Assembly: GCA_937973685.1 (NCBI GenBank)
Contig: CALJKJ010000015.1
Location: forward strand, 62,001 to 126,000
Length of the DNA stretch: 64,000 nt
Origin: an uncultured Flavobacteriales bacterium
GTDB lineage: Bacteria; Bacteroidota; Bacteroidia; Flavobacteriales_D; Crocinitomicaceae
Direction of reading: 5' to 3'
A model generated the notes under the pieces. That model was not told the origin of the DNA. It did no database searches and saw nothing but the letters and a program-made list of their open reading frames with translations. The first letter of the stretch is position 1; the number at the start of each line of letters is the position of its first letter. Made by a program: the position numbers and the translations under genes. Positions 25,582 to 34,976 of the stretch are shown piece after piece.

Positions 25582-27132
25582 TTAATCTACGTTATCGTGT
25601 AAAAATGAATTATTCGTTCTTAATCCTTCGTTATCCGATAAACCAAAACGACTCACGCGTTGCTCATCACTTTTTATGATATTTTCTAAGTGAATGTTAC
25701 GGCGCGCAAAAGCAGGCTCATCTTCCAATTCTTTCAAACCTTCTGCTTTCTTCAACTTGTTGTTGTATTGTGCTAAACGCTCCATACGCTCTTGATTTCT
25801 GCGTTGCATTTCATCTGCACTCAACGGAGTACGAGCAGTTTGGTGTAAGCTGTCTAAGCTGTTTTTAGCTTCTACCTCATCTTCTAATTCGTGACGGATG
25901 ATTTGAGGAGCTTCTTCTCTTGGTGCAACAACTGTCGGTGTTACCAAAGATGGTTCCTCAGCTATTTCCCAATCGAAATTAATTGTTTGCGGTTGTTCGT
26001 TAACGATTTCAGCTTTTGGAGCTACTTCAACAATTGCTTCTGGCTGAGCCTTCATAAAAGGTTCCGATTCAATTTGTTGTGTTGGAGCAGTCAACGGAGC
26101 TTTGATTTCATTTTTCGCTTCTTCCTCCAAAGGACGAACGGTACGAGCAGGTGCTTTTTCAAAACCAGTAACTGGAGATGAATTAAATCCTGTTGCTACC
26201 AAAGTAATGCATAATTTATTACCCAACGATGGATCGTAACCATGTCCCCAAATAATATCAGCAGTAGAACCTGCTTCTTCTTGAATAAAGTCAGTTATTT
26301 CACCGATTTCATCCATTGTAACTTCTAAATCACCGTACGTGATATTTAATAAAATATACGTAGCACCTTCGATGTTGTTGTCATTTAACAACGGAGAGTT
26401 TAATGCTTCTTGTACTGCGTTCATAGCGCGACCCTCACCTTCTGCACTTGCAGAACCCATGATTGCAACACCTGAATTACGCATTACTGTATTTACGTCA
26501 TTGAAATCGACATTGATAGCTCCTGTACTTGTAATAACGTCTGCAATTCCTTTTGCAGCAGTAGAAAGCACATTATCTGCCATTGCAAACGCACTTGCTA
26601 ATGACATATTACCACCAACTTCTCTCAAACGCTCGTTATTGATAACTAATAAGGTATCAACACTTTGTCTCATTTCTTCTAATCCTTCCTCTGCTTGTTG
26701 ACGACGACGACGTCCTTCAAAAGCGAAAGGTACAGTTACAATACCAACTGTAAGGATGTTCATTTCTTTTGCAACTTTTGCAATAACAGGAGCGGCACCT
26801 GTTCCAGTTCCACCACCCATTCCTGCAGTAACGAAAACCATTTTCGTGTTGTTGCTTAAAAAATCACGAATCTCATCGATGATTTCAACGGCTGAATTTC
26901 TCCCAATTTCAGGAATAGCGCCTGCTCCTCTTCCTTCTGTTAAACTTGGTCCTAATTGAACTTTTAACGGAACTGGAGAAATGTCTAACGCTTGTCTATC
27001 TGTGTTACAAACGATAAAATCTACACCTTTAATTCCTGAATCAAACATGTGGTTAACGGCATTGCTACCTCCACCACCAACACCAACTACCTTGATAATT
27101 GATGAATCTCCTTTTGGTAAATCGAATTCCAT
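25582..27132 (-). CDS. ftsZ: Cell division protein FtsZ
   Basis: Tubulin-like GTPase that forms the division ring. 516 residues, longer than the ~380 of many bacteria. The G-box GGGTGTG is at 106-112 and the T7 catalytic loop is in VDFNDVNTVM. After the GTPase core (to about residue 325) comes a ~190-residue acidic and Gln/Glu/Ala-rich linker, then a terminal peptide ending NNSFLHDNVD in place of the E. coli-type FtsA/ZipA-binding tail. Downstream of ftsA by 40 bases. ZapA, which bundles FtsZ, is encoded at 56277-56567. Confidence 0.98.
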   Translation of the reverse strand: MEFDLPKGDSSIIKVVGVGGGGSNAVNHMFDSGIKGVDFIVCNTDRQALDISPVPLKVQLGPSLTEGRGAGAIPEIGRNSAVEIIDEIRDFLSNNTKMVFVTAGMGGGTGTGAAPVIAKVAKEMNILTVGIVTVPFAFEGRRRRQQAEEGLEEMRQSVDTLLVINNERLREVGGNMSLASAFAMADNVLSTAAKGIADVITSTGAINVDFNDVNTVMRNSGVAIMGSASAEGEGRAMNAVQEALNSPLLNDNNIEGATYILLNITYGDLEVTMDEIGEITDFIQEEAGSTADIIWGHGYDPSLGNKLCITLVATGFNSSPVTGFEKAPARTVRPLEEEAKNEIKAPLTAPTQQIESEPFMKAQPEAIVEVAPKAEIVNEQPQTINFDWEIAEEPSLVTPTVVAPREEAPQIIRHELEDEVEAKNSLDSLHQTARTPLSADEMQRRNQERMERLAQYNNKLKKAEGLKELEDEPAFARRNIHLENIIKSDEQRVSRFGLSDNEGLRTNNSFLHDNVD

Positions 27133-27172
27133 TTTTGCTTTATTTTATTATTGTTGTTGTTAGTTCAATTTG

Positions 27173-28480
27173 TTATTCTTCTTCAGCGAAGAAGGTTTTG
27201 CTTTTCTCAAATAATGTATCAAAAAATGATCCTCTTGTTTTAGAATCATGATCTTTCACTTTATTCTTGTTGTTTTTCTTTTTAGCTGCTGGAATGATGA
27301 CATCATCAACGATTTCATCTTCTTTTTCGAATCCTTTTAATACCAATCCAATTCCAGTTGAAAAGGCAGGGCTTTTGATTGCTTCAATAGTGTTTGTTGA
27401 TGCCAAATGTTCTGTTGGCAAACCAATACGTGTTGTGATACCCGTCATGTACTCAAACAATTGCGTCACATGTTTTAACTGAGAACCACCTCCAGTAACA
27501 ACAATACCACCAATCAATTTTTTCTCGTATCCTGAATTAGCGATTTCATAATGCACGTGCTCTATGATTTCCTCCATACGCGCTTGAATGATGCTCGCTA
27601 AATTGCGCAATGTAATTTCCTTTGGAGCATGACCACGTAAACCTGGAATACATACTACTTCTGTTTCCAAACTTTCAGAAGCTAAAGCAGAACCGAATTT
27701 AACTTTCAACGCTTCTGCATGTCTTCTCAAAATAGTACATCCTTCTTTGATGTCGTCTGTGATTACGTTTCCTCCAAATGGAATGACCGCAGAATGACGA
27801 ATAACGCCATCGTGGAACAATGCTACATCTGTTGTTCCTCCACCGATATCTACCAAACAAACACCTGCTTCTTTTTCTTCATCACTTAAAACTGCATCGG
27901 CTGATGCAATTGGTTCAAGAATGATGTCGTCTACTGTCAAATCAGCCTTATTAACACAAACTTTGATGTTTTTTGCAGCATTAATTTGACCAGTAATAAT
28001 ATGGAAATTCGCTTCTAAACGCACACCCATCATTCCAATTGGATCGATGATTCCTTGTTCGTTGTCAACGATATACTCTTGTGGTAACACGTGAATGATT
28101 TCTTCACCTGGTGGCATTAACAATTTATACATGTCTTCAATCAACGCATTGATATCAGCTTGCGTGATTTGTGCATCCGCATCTTTACGTGTGTAAATAC
28201 CTCTGTGTTGCAAACTTTTGATGTGCTGACCAGCAATACCAACATTTACCACGCGGATTAACAAATTGTTATCGACACGATCTTGCGCTTCTTTTACAGC
28301 CAACTTAATCGATTGAACCGTTTTGTCGATATTAGAAACAATACCTCTAGAAACACCCAACGACTCACTTTTACCCATTGAAATGATTTCAATTTTACCA
28401 TGTTCGTTTTTCGTTCCTACCAAACAGGCAATTTTAGTAGTTCCAATATCTAATCCAACAACAATCTTTTTTGAAGACAT
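27173..28480 (-). CDS. ftsA: Cell division protein FtsA
   Basis: Actin-like protein that tethers FtsZ to the membrane. 435 residues. The nucleotide-binding phosphate loops are visible in GLDIGTTKIACLVG and CLVDIGGGTTDVALF, and the adenosine motif in GGIVVTGGGSQLKH. The tail carries a basic stretch (AAKKKNNKNKVKDHDSK) and a short amphipathic end (FFDTLFEKSKTFF) suited to membrane attachment. It begins a separate transcript: a perfect -7 box is at 28567-28574 and a hairpin at 28538-28561. Confidence 0.97.
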   Translation of the reverse strand: MSSKKIVVGLDIGTTKIACLVGTKNEHGKIEIISMGKSESLGVSRGIVSNIDKTVQSIKLAVKEAQDRVDNNLLIRVVNVGIAGQHIKSLQHRGIYTRKDADAQITQADINALIEDMYKLLMPPGEEIIHVLPQEYIVDNEQGIIDPIGMMGVRLEANFHIITGQINAAKNIKVCVNKADLTVDDIILEPIASADAVLSDEEKEAGVCLVDIGGGTTDVALFHDGVIRHSAVIPFGGNVITDDIKEGCTILRRHAEALKVKFGSALASESLETEVVCIPGLRGHAPKEITLRNLASIIQARMEEIIEHVHYEIANSGYEKKLIGGIVVTGGGSQLKHVTQLFEYMTGITTRIGLPTEHLASTNTIEAIKSPAFSTGIGLVLKGFEKEDEIVDDVIIPAAKKKNNKNKVKDHDSKTRGSFFDTLFEKSKTFFAEEE

Positions 28481-28537
28481 ACGCTTAATTTATCTTTATT
28501 TCTATGTGTAGGAATTTGAAAAATCCCGTTTTCGTTC

Positions 28538-28561
28538 ATGCTGAAAATTTTCATTCAGCAT
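28538..28561 (-). other. Hairpin at the predicted 5' end of the ftsA-ftsZ mRNA
   Basis: Perfect 8-bp inverted repeat ATGCTGAA/TTCAGCAT with an 8-base loop. The -7 box at 28567-28574 would start transcription only a few bases before it, so the mRNA would begin with this stem. Confidence 0.55.
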
Positions 28562-28566
28562 AACTA

Positions 28567-28574
28567 CAAACATA
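28567..28574 (-). promoter_or_regulatory. -7 promoter box (TATGTTTG) of ftsA-ftsZ
   Basis: Perfect TAnnTTTG on the minus strand in the 192-bp gap between ftsQ and ftsA; predicted leader about 80 bases. It would uncouple ftsAZ from the upstream dcw genes. Confidence 0.6.
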
Positions 28575-28639
28575 CGTGTAATTAAGACACATTTTGAGGT
28601 GAAAAGAGAATACTTTTCAAGGGGTCATTGTTAATAAAC

Positions 28640-28663
28640 TCGGCTGTATAAAATCGGCTGTAT
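28640..28663. repeat. Two direct copies of TCGGCTGTAT
   Basis: The decamer occurs at 28640-28649 and 28654-28663, 14 bases apart, just after the ftsQ stop. It could be a small tandem duplication or paired protein-binding sites upstream of the ftsA promoter. Confidence 0.45.
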
Positions 28664-28672
28664 GTCAACCTA

Positions 28673-29512
28673 TTAGTGGGATACAGGCTGATTTTGATCA
28701 ATTATTTCTGGTACGAAATTTCGTTTTTTACAAACTACTTGGTTTTTGTACTTCAAATTTATTTGATTGTATTTATTCCAACCTTCAAAAGGCAAACCTT
28801 CCTGGTAAAATATTTTCAACTTATTTAATTTTGCAACGACATCCTTGTTTGAATTTGCCGTACCAAAAACTATTTCGTGATTACCTACTTGCGGAATCAA
28901 AATGAAGTCTCCCCATTTGTCGCGTTGTACTTGTGCAATTTGTGCTTTTAAAAAGGGATCTAACGCAATGTATTTCGCTAAACGGTAAATTTCATCACAG
29001 TTTTTTCTGTTTCTCAATCGCTCGTCTTGTTCAATTTGTTCTACCGTCAGTGTATCACATCTGTCGACTATATTTCCTGAAAACACCAATACACGCGCTG
29101 TAAAATTAGGTGATGTATTCATTTTAATTCCTTTTGAATCGATATAAAAACTTTCTCCAAAACGGTTAAAAATACGTGCATAAGGTTGTCTAACTTTCAC
29201 ATCAACACACCAAATTCCGCCAAATCTTTTGTAAACTGCAACCGATTCCACTTCGTGCATTTTTCGAATGTAGCGCTCGATTGCGTGCGTATTCAACTGC
29301 TCCATTGTTTGGCCTGAATAAACCAAATGATCAGTTTTCAAACGTTTTAATAATTCACTTTCAGTTAAAAATGCATTTTCATCAACAACAGAAATTGCTA
29401 TGATTGGTTGTTGAGCAGTAGCTTCCTCCTGTTGTTTTCTTGCTAAGTACAAAACAACGAAAACAAGCAGTACAACTATTGCCCAAAGTGCTATTTTAAG
29501 TTTTTTATTCAT
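28673..29512 (-). CDS. ftsQ: Cell division protein FtsQ
   Basis: 279 residues from the ATG at 29512 (MNKKLKIALWAIVVLLVF). One membrane segment (residues ~6-24) is followed by the periplasmic POTRA domain (from AISVVDENAFLTESELLKRL) and the FtsQ beta-domain. Links FtsL to later division proteins and divisome activation. It overlaps the end of murC by 8 bases. ATGs at 29518 and 29551 are possible but add a tail with no membrane logic. Confidence 0.9.
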   Translation of the reverse strand: MNKKLKIALWAIVVLLVFVVLYLARKQQEEATAQQPIIAISVVDENAFLTESELLKRLKTDHLVYSGQTMEQLNTHAIERYIRKMHEVESVAVYKRFGGIWCVDVKVRQPYARIFNRFGESFYIDSKGIKMNTSPNFTARVLVFSGNIVDRCDTLTVEQIEQDERLRNRKNCDEIYRLAKYIALDPFLKAQIAQVQRDKWGDFILIPQVGNHEIVFGTANSNKDVVAKLNKLKIFYQEGLPFEGWNKYNQINLKYKNQVVCKKRNFVPEIIDQNQPVSH

Positions 29513-30878
29513 GGTCATTACGTTCAAAAATAGCTGATAATTTCGGGACAATTCGGTCTATGTCGCCTGCACCAATTGTCAAAACAACTTGAGCGTCTGT
29601 TGATTCAGCCCAAGTGACAACTTCTTCGGGTAAAACTAAGCGCGCTTTGTTTCCAATTGCAGTAACCAAGACATCACTTCTAACTCCTTCAATCGGTTCT
29701 TCGCGGGCTGGATAAATGGGCAATAGCAACACCTCATCTAATTTACTTAATTCTGCTACAAAACCATCAAAAAAGTCCTGAGTTCGCGAAAACAAATGCG
29801 GCTGGAAAATTCCTGTAATTTTTTTATTCGGATACATCAAGCGCACCGATGAAACAAGTGCTTCAATTTCGGTTGGGTGATGAGCGTAATCATCAATGTA
29901 AACGAAATTTGGCGTGCGAACGTGGTATTCAAATCGTCTTCTGACACCTTTGAAACTTTGTAATCCCGCTCTAATCTCTTGTTCTGATAAACCAAGTTGG
30001 TAACACATCGCTACTACAGCGAGAGCATTTTCCGCATTGTGAATTCCAGGCAACCCTAATTCAACAGCTTTCCATGTACCAAAAGGACCAGTGATATTCA
30101 TTAAAAAACGTCCGTTTTGCGCTGTTAAATCTGCTCCCGAAACAGTTGCACTTGATTGATTTAATCCATAAGTTACTGCTAGAAAACCTGTGTTGTTTAA
30201 TGGTAAATTATGTTTGTACACCAACACTTTTCCTGCGTGTTTGTTAGCGTATTCCTGAAAGCTTTCATAGAATGCTGCTGGTGTTCCATAAATATCGAGG
30301 TGATCAGGATCCATTGCAGTAATGATACTTGCAAACGGTGATAAGCGCAAAAAAGAACGGTCAAATTCATCCGCTTCAACAATGGTATATTCGGCTGAAG
30401 GATGAACCAAAACATTTGAATTCAAATTTGTTGCAATGCCTCCCAAAAATGCTGAACATTTTGTTTCGGACTGATTCAAAACATGCGCCAACATGGTCGA
30501 TGTTGTCGTTTTTCCGTGAGTTCCAGCGACCCCAATTCCTTTGCTTGATTGAGTTATCAATCCCAATACTTCGCTCCGTTTATAAACAGTATGTTGTTGT
30601 TGGGTGAAAACCAATTCTCCAAAGTTTTTTGGAATGGCTGGCGTATACACGACAATCGTTCCTTCAATTTCGTTAAAAGGCGTTGGAATGTTTTCTCCTA
30701 AATCGTCAAAATGAATAGCAATACCTTCTTGTTGTAATAAATCAGTTAATGGGGATGGTGTTTTATCGTAACCAGCAACTGCAAATCCTTTCGAGAAAAA
30801 ATAGCGTGCTAATGCGGACATACCAATGCCGCCAATGCCGATAAAATAAAACCGTTTTACACCTTCCAACTGATTCAT
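29505..30878 (-). CDS. murC: UDP-N-acetylmuramate--L-alanine ligase
   Basis: Adds L-Ala to UDP-MurNAc with ATP, the first amino-acid step of peptidoglycan precursor synthesis. 457 residues. The N-terminal UDP-binding loop GIGGIGMSALA, the ATP loop GTHGKTTT (119-126) and the central YIDDYAHHPTEI of MurC are all visible. ATGA overlap with murG upstream, 8-base overlap with ftsQ downstream. Confidence 0.98.
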   Translation of the reverse strand: MNQLEGVKRFYFIGIGGIGMSALARYFFSKGFAVAGYDKTPSPLTDLLQQEGIAIHFDDLGENIPTPFNEIEGTIVVYTPAIPKNFGELVFTQQQHTVYKRSEVLGLITQSSKGIGVAGTHGKTTTSTMLAHVLNQSETKCSAFLGGIATNLNSNVLVHPSAEYTIVEADEFDRSFLRLSPFASIITAMDPDHLDIYGTPAAFYESFQEYANKHAGKVLVYKHNLPLNNTGFLAVTYGLNQSSATVSGADLTAQNGRFLMNITGPFGTWKAVELGLPGIHNAENALAVVAMCYQLGLSEQEIRAGLQSFKGVRRRFEYHVRTPNFVYIDDYAHHPTEIEALVSSVRLMYPNKKITGIFQPHLFSRTQDFFDGFVAELSKLDEVLLLPIYPAREEPIEGVRSDVLVTAIGNKARLVLPEEVVTWAESTDAQVVLTIGAGDIDRIVPKLSAIFERNDHE

Positions 30879-31984
30879 TTGTTTACGATTTCTGTAATGA
30901 TTGAAACAATATCTTTTGTTGCATTGGGCAAGCCCATTTTTTTGATGTTTGCAGCCAATTGCTCACTTCGTTCATTATTAGTCAACAACAATAAGACCTC
31001 TTGAAACAAGGTTGTTTTCGCAACATCATCTTTCACTAAAAGTGCAGCATCGTTTGCAACTAATGCCAACGCATTTTTGGTTTGGTGATCTTCAGAAACG
31101 TTTGGTGAAGGAACGAGAAATGTAGGCTTACCAATTAAACATAATTCTGAAATGGATAAAGCACCAGCTCGTGAAACAATGCAATCAGCTGCTGTATATG
31201 CTGCATCCATTCGTGCAATAAAATCACACAAATAAACTCCTTTGCACGGTTTTTCGTTTAAAAATTCGCGCATTTGAGCATGGTAAAACTTACCACATTG
31301 CCAAATAATTTGATATCCTGCATCGGTTATTTCTTGTAAGCTAAATTGAACTGCTTCGTTCAACGTGCGTGCCCCCAAACTTCCGCCAATGACTAATATT
31401 GTTTTTTTCGTCGGGTCTAAACCGTCAAAAAATGAAAAAGCTGTTGTTCTATCTAAGGTTATTGTTGCTAATTCAGAACGAACAGGATTTCCGGTTAATC
31501 TAATTTTATCTGCTGGAAAAACTGTTTCTAATCCATTGTAAGCTGTGCAAACACGCGCAACTTTTTTAGCTAGCAAACGATTTGTTTTTCCAGGAAAAGA
31601 ATTTTGTTCTTGAATGACTGTCGGTATATTAAGTTGTTGCGCCATTTTCAGTGTGGGACCACTTGCGTATCCTCCAACACCTATTACAACTTGAGGTTGA
31701 TGTGTTTTAAGAATTGCCCGTGCTTTCCACAAGCTTTTGATTAATTTAAATGGAAGAAAAAAGTTGGATAAACTCAATTTACGTTGAAATCCTACAATCG
31801 GCAAACCAATAATTTGATAACCTGCAGCAGGAACTTTTTCCATTTCCATTTTGCCTTCAGCTCCAACAAATGTTATGATAGCTGATGGATATTGTGATTT
31901 AATTTCGTTGGCAATAGCAATAGCGGGAAAGATATGTCCACCCGTTCCACCACCAGATATTATAACGCGTTCTATATTTTTCAT
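30875..31984 (-). CDS. murG: UDP-GlcNAc--lipid I GlcNAc transferase
   Basis: Peripheral inner-membrane glycosyltransferase (GT28) that turns lipid I into lipid II. 369 residues. N-terminal GGGTGGHIFPAIAIA and GVGGYASGP glycine loops, then the C-terminal UDP-GlcNAc site with GGSLGARTLNEAV and SRAGALSISEL. It overlaps ftsW and murC by 4 bases each. Confidence 0.98.
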   Translation of the reverse strand: MKNIERVIISGGGTGGHIFPAIAIANEIKSQYPSAIITFVGAEGKMEMEKVPAAGYQIIGLPIVGFQRKLSLSNFFLPFKLIKSLWKARAILKTHQPQVVIGVGGYASGPTLKMAQQLNIPTVIQEQNSFPGKTNRLLAKKVARVCTAYNGLETVFPADKIRLTGNPVRSELATITLDRTTAFSFFDGLDPTKKTILVIGGSLGARTLNEAVQFSLQEITDAGYQIIWQCGKFYHAQMREFLNEKPCKGVYLCDFIARMDAAYTAADCIVSRAGALSISELCLIGKPTFLVPSPNVSEDHQTKNALALVANDAALLVKDDVAKTTLFQEVLLLLTNNERSEQLAANIKKMGLPNATKDIVSIITEIVNK

Positions 31985-33153
31985 GCGTTTTCCGTATTAA
32001 TTTTATCGTCGTCAGAAAGTTGTCTACATGCAATACTCTGAACAATTCCGATTGAAATACAAGCCATAATCATAGCAGAACCTCCCATCGCTAAAAAAGG
32101 CATGTTTTGTCCAGTTACAGGGAAAATTCCAGTACAAACCATCATGTTAACCGTGGCCTGTGACAAGAGCAATATTCCGATACCAATACACAAATAGGTT
32201 TCGAATAGTTTATCCGATTTAAGTGCAATCCGCATTATTCGGTAAAACAAAATAAGGTAAAACAAGATAAGGAGTATTGCAGCAATTAAACCAAATTCTT
32301 CTACAAAAGAGGCGTAAAAAAAATCGGCGTATGCTTCTGGAATAAACTCTTTGACCTTTCCTTTTCCAATTCCTTGGCCTAATATTCCTCCTAAGTAAAT
32401 AGCTTGTTCGGCATTGTTAGCTTGTAAATTACCTGCAGCATCAATATCTGAGTTGCCCTCTAATTTATTATTAAAACGATTCACCCATGTTTCATAACGT
32501 GGAAGAATGTTTAAATCGGGTAATGCTTTGTGAACGCCAACAATCAAGAAGAACAACAAAACACCTCCAGCAATGACCGAAGTTAATTTTATAATTGGTA
32601 CGCGTCCTATGAACAAAAGCGTGAATGAAATCATGAATAAAATTGCTGCCGTTGAAAAGTTATCTTTAACAATCAACCCACATATAACTATAATCGGCAA
32701 CATAACAGGAAAAAAACCTTCTTTCCATTTATCTAATAATTCACGTTTTTTATAAAGTAGACGAGACACGTAAATGATCAATGCTAATTTCGCGAAATCG
32801 GACGATTGAAAGGTAAGACCAACAAAAGGGATTTTCACCCAACGCCCTGCTTCGTTCACTTTTGTTCCAAAGAACATGGTGAAAACGAGTAACACAACAG
32901 ATCCATAATAAATGATTTTGGACAATTGCGAAATGTATTTCGGATCTTTTTTATGAATCCAATACATGGATAACACCGCTAAAACGATGTAAACAAAGTG
33001 TTTGAACAAATATTTGAAAGGAGTACCACCTTCCATTTTCACTAAAATCGGTACAAAACTGTAAACGGACACCAATGAAAAACCAAGGAGAATAAGCGTG
33101 ATAACCCAAATTACCATGTCGCCTTTGAAATATTTGCGTAAAAATTGAATCAT
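31981..33153 (-). CDS. ftsW: Septal peptidoglycan polymerase FtsW (SEDS family)
   Basis: 390 residues, about ten membrane segments. SEDS glycosyltransferase that polymerises lipid II together with FtsI. Visible family stretches are VNEAGRWVKIPFVGLTFQSSDFAKLALI near the catalytic loop and the C-terminal FPVTGQNMPFLAMGGSAMI. The dcw position beside murG identifies it as FtsW rather than RodA. It overlaps the unknown gene at 33150 by 4 bases, where most genomes would have murD next. Confidence 0.95.
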   Translation of the reverse strand: MIQFLRKYFKGDMVIWVITLILLGFSLVSVYSFVPILVKMEGGTPFKYLFKHFVYIVLAVLSMYWIHKKDPKYISQLSKIIYYGSVVLLVFTMFFGTKVNEAGRWVKIPFVGLTFQSSDFAKLALIIYVSRLLYKKRELLDKWKEGFFPVMLPIIVICGLIVKDNFSTAAILFMISFTLLFIGRVPIIKLTSVIAGGVLLFFLIVGVHKALPDLNILPRYETWVNRFNNKLEGNSDIDAAGNLQANNAEQAIYLGGILGQGIGKGKVKEFIPEAYADFFYASFVEEFGLIAAILLILFYLILFYRIMRIALKSDKLFETYLCIGIGILLLSQATVNMMVCTGIFPVTGQNMPFLAMGGSAMIMACISIGIVQSIACRQLSDDDKINTENA

Positions 33154-33623
33154 AATTGCTTAGCTGTTTTTACAAATTCATCAAATTCGATCAATTTTGT
33201 TTTCCATTCATTTCCTGCAGCAATAAACAACACAATGTGCCTTTCGCATTGATTTATACGCAACAAATCAATGGTAGCTGCTACCGATTCTGTAGCCGAA
33301 AAATGAACCAAATCGACATTGATTGTCGGATCAAGTTGGTTTGTTGGTTTGTCGTACTGAGCAATCCACTGCACCAATTTCAATGTTTCGCTATCTACGA
33401 GAGCAATCTCGTTTAACACGTGGAAAGGTGCAAGTAAAAAAACTGGAAATGGAAAAGCACTCAAGGTTGCAGTAAGTTCGTAAACAGATGGATTTACCCA
33501 GGTAAACACATCCATTCCCCACAATTTACCAAGCGGACGCAACGATTGGTTTTCAGCATTTTTAAGTGCTTCAGCGCGTGCTTCCAACAATGAATTTTCA
33601 GTTATTTTACGTTTCAATTCCAT
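33150..33623 (-). CDS. Unknown protein encoded inside the dcw cluster
   Basis: 157 residues with no signal peptide or membrane helix, thus probably cytoplasmic. Predicted mixed alpha/beta: a charged helical N-terminus (ENSLLEARAEALKNAEN), a hydrophobic strand (FPFPVFLLAPFHVL), a central helix, and a C-terminal CERHIVLFIAAGNEWKTKL. No known family is recognised. It starts 9 bases after murD and overlaps ftsW by 4 (ATGA), so it must be co-expressed and coupled with ftsW. Codon use and base composition look like the neighbours. A division or wall-synthesis accessory role is inferred from position only. Confidence 0.8.
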   Translation of the reverse strand: MELKRKITENSLLEARAEALKNAENQSLRPLGKLWGMDVFTWVNPSVYELTATLSAFPFPVFLLAPFHVLNEIALVDSETLKLVQWIAQYDKPTNQLDPTINVDLVHFSATESVAATIDLLRINQCERHIVLFIAAGNEWKTKLIEFDEFVKTAKQL

Positions 33624-33632
33624 CGATGGAAA

Positions 33633-34976
33633 TTATAATGAACGAACTGCTTGTTTGAATTGGTTTCCTCTGTCTTCATAGTTTTCAAATAAATCAAAAC
33701 TAGCACAAGCTGGAGAAAGTAAAACTGTTTGGTCTTTTTTCGCTAAGCGGTAACCAAAAGCGACAGCTTCCATTGCAGAATTTGCTTCAACTATTGTTTC
33801 AACAACATCTGAAAATGCTTCGATGATTTTTTGATTGTCTTTGCCCAAACAAATGATTGCAGTAACTTTTTCTTTTACCAATGCTGTTAGTTCGGAGTAA
33901 TCATTGCCTTTATCAACACCACCAACGATCCAAACAGTTGGTTGTTCCATGCTTTCTAAAGCAAACCAAGTTGAATTGATATTTGTTGCTTTTGAATCAT
34001 TGATAAATTCAATACCGCAAACTTTTGCAACGAATTCTAAACGGTGTTCTACGTTTACAAAATCCATCAAGCTTTCGCGCACAACTTCTTTGCGAATATC
34101 TAATATTCTTCCTGCTAAACCTGAAGCAAGGGAATTTTGGGTGTTGTGACGACCCTTTAATGCTAAATCGTGAATTGACATAGTGAATTGATTGTTAAAA
34201 TTTATTATGAGTTGTTTGTTTGCTGTGTATGCACCTTCTACCACTTCCTTTTCCATTGAAAAAGGCAAAGCTTTTGGTGTCAGAGTTCTTTTTGCTATTT
34301 CAGATACTATTGTTGCATCGTCTGCATTGTAAATAAAATAATCGGCTGCTGTTTGGTTATTTAATATTCTGAATTTTGAATCAACATAATTTTGCATGAC
34401 ATAGTCATAGCGGTCCAAATGATCGGGTGTAATGTTTGTCAAAATGGCAATTTCTGCTTTGAAATCAGTCATGTCATCCAATTGAAAAGAACTCAACTCA
34501 ATCACATAATAATCATGGTTTTCCAACGCGACTTGTTTTGCCAAACTATGTCCAACATTCCCTGCTAATCCAACATTCAAACCTGCTTTTTTAAGCATGT
34601 GGTGAAGCAACATGGTTGTAGTTGTTTTACCGTTGCTACCAGTTATACATACTTTTTTAGCTGTTGTGAAATATCCGGCAAATTCAATTTCAGAAACGAC
34701 ACGAATACCTTTTTCACGGACAGCTTTCATTACGGGAGACTTTTCAGGGATCCCAGGAGACTTAATAATCAAATCTGCTGCTAAAACACGATCCATTGAA
34801 TGTGTTTCCTCTTCCCACGCTAATCCAAATTGAATTAATTCAGCCTTGTAATCGGTAGCTATTTTGCCAAAATCAGACACAAAAACTGTTGCACCCAATT
34901 TTTGTGCAAGAATTGCAGCGCCAACACCACTTTCGCCAGCGCCCAGAATAACCACTATTTTATTTTGGATAGTCAT
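33633..34976 (-). CDS. murD: UDP-MurNAc-L-Ala--D-Glu ligase
   Basis: 447 residues, cytoplasmic. N-terminal UDP loop GAGESGVGAAILA, ATP loop GSNGKTTTTM, central NITPDHLDRYD and C-terminal LLSPACASFDLFENYEDRGNQF, all diagnostic for MurD. The start overlaps the mraY stop by one base. Confidence 0.98.
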   Translation of the reverse strand: MTIQNKIVVILGAGESGVGAAILAQKLGATVFVSDFGKIATDYKAELIQFGLAWEEETHSMDRVLAADLIIKSPGIPEKSPVMKAVREKGIRVVSEIEFAGYFTTAKKVCITGSNGKTTTTMLLHHMLKKAGLNVGLAGNVGHSLAKQVALENHDYYVIELSSFQLDDMTDFKAEIAILTNITPDHLDRYDYVMQNYVDSKFRILNNQTAADYFIYNADDATIVSEIAKRTLTPKALPFSMEKEVVEGAYTANKQLIINFNNQFTMSIHDLALKGRHNTQNSLASGLAGRILDIRKEVVRESLMDFVNVEHRLEFVAKVCGIEFINDSKATNINSTWFALESMEQPTVWIVGGVDKGNDYSELTALVKEKVTAIICLGKDNQKIIEAFSDVVETIVEANSAMEAVAFGYRLAKKDQTVLLSPACASFDLFENYEDRGNQFKQAVRSL

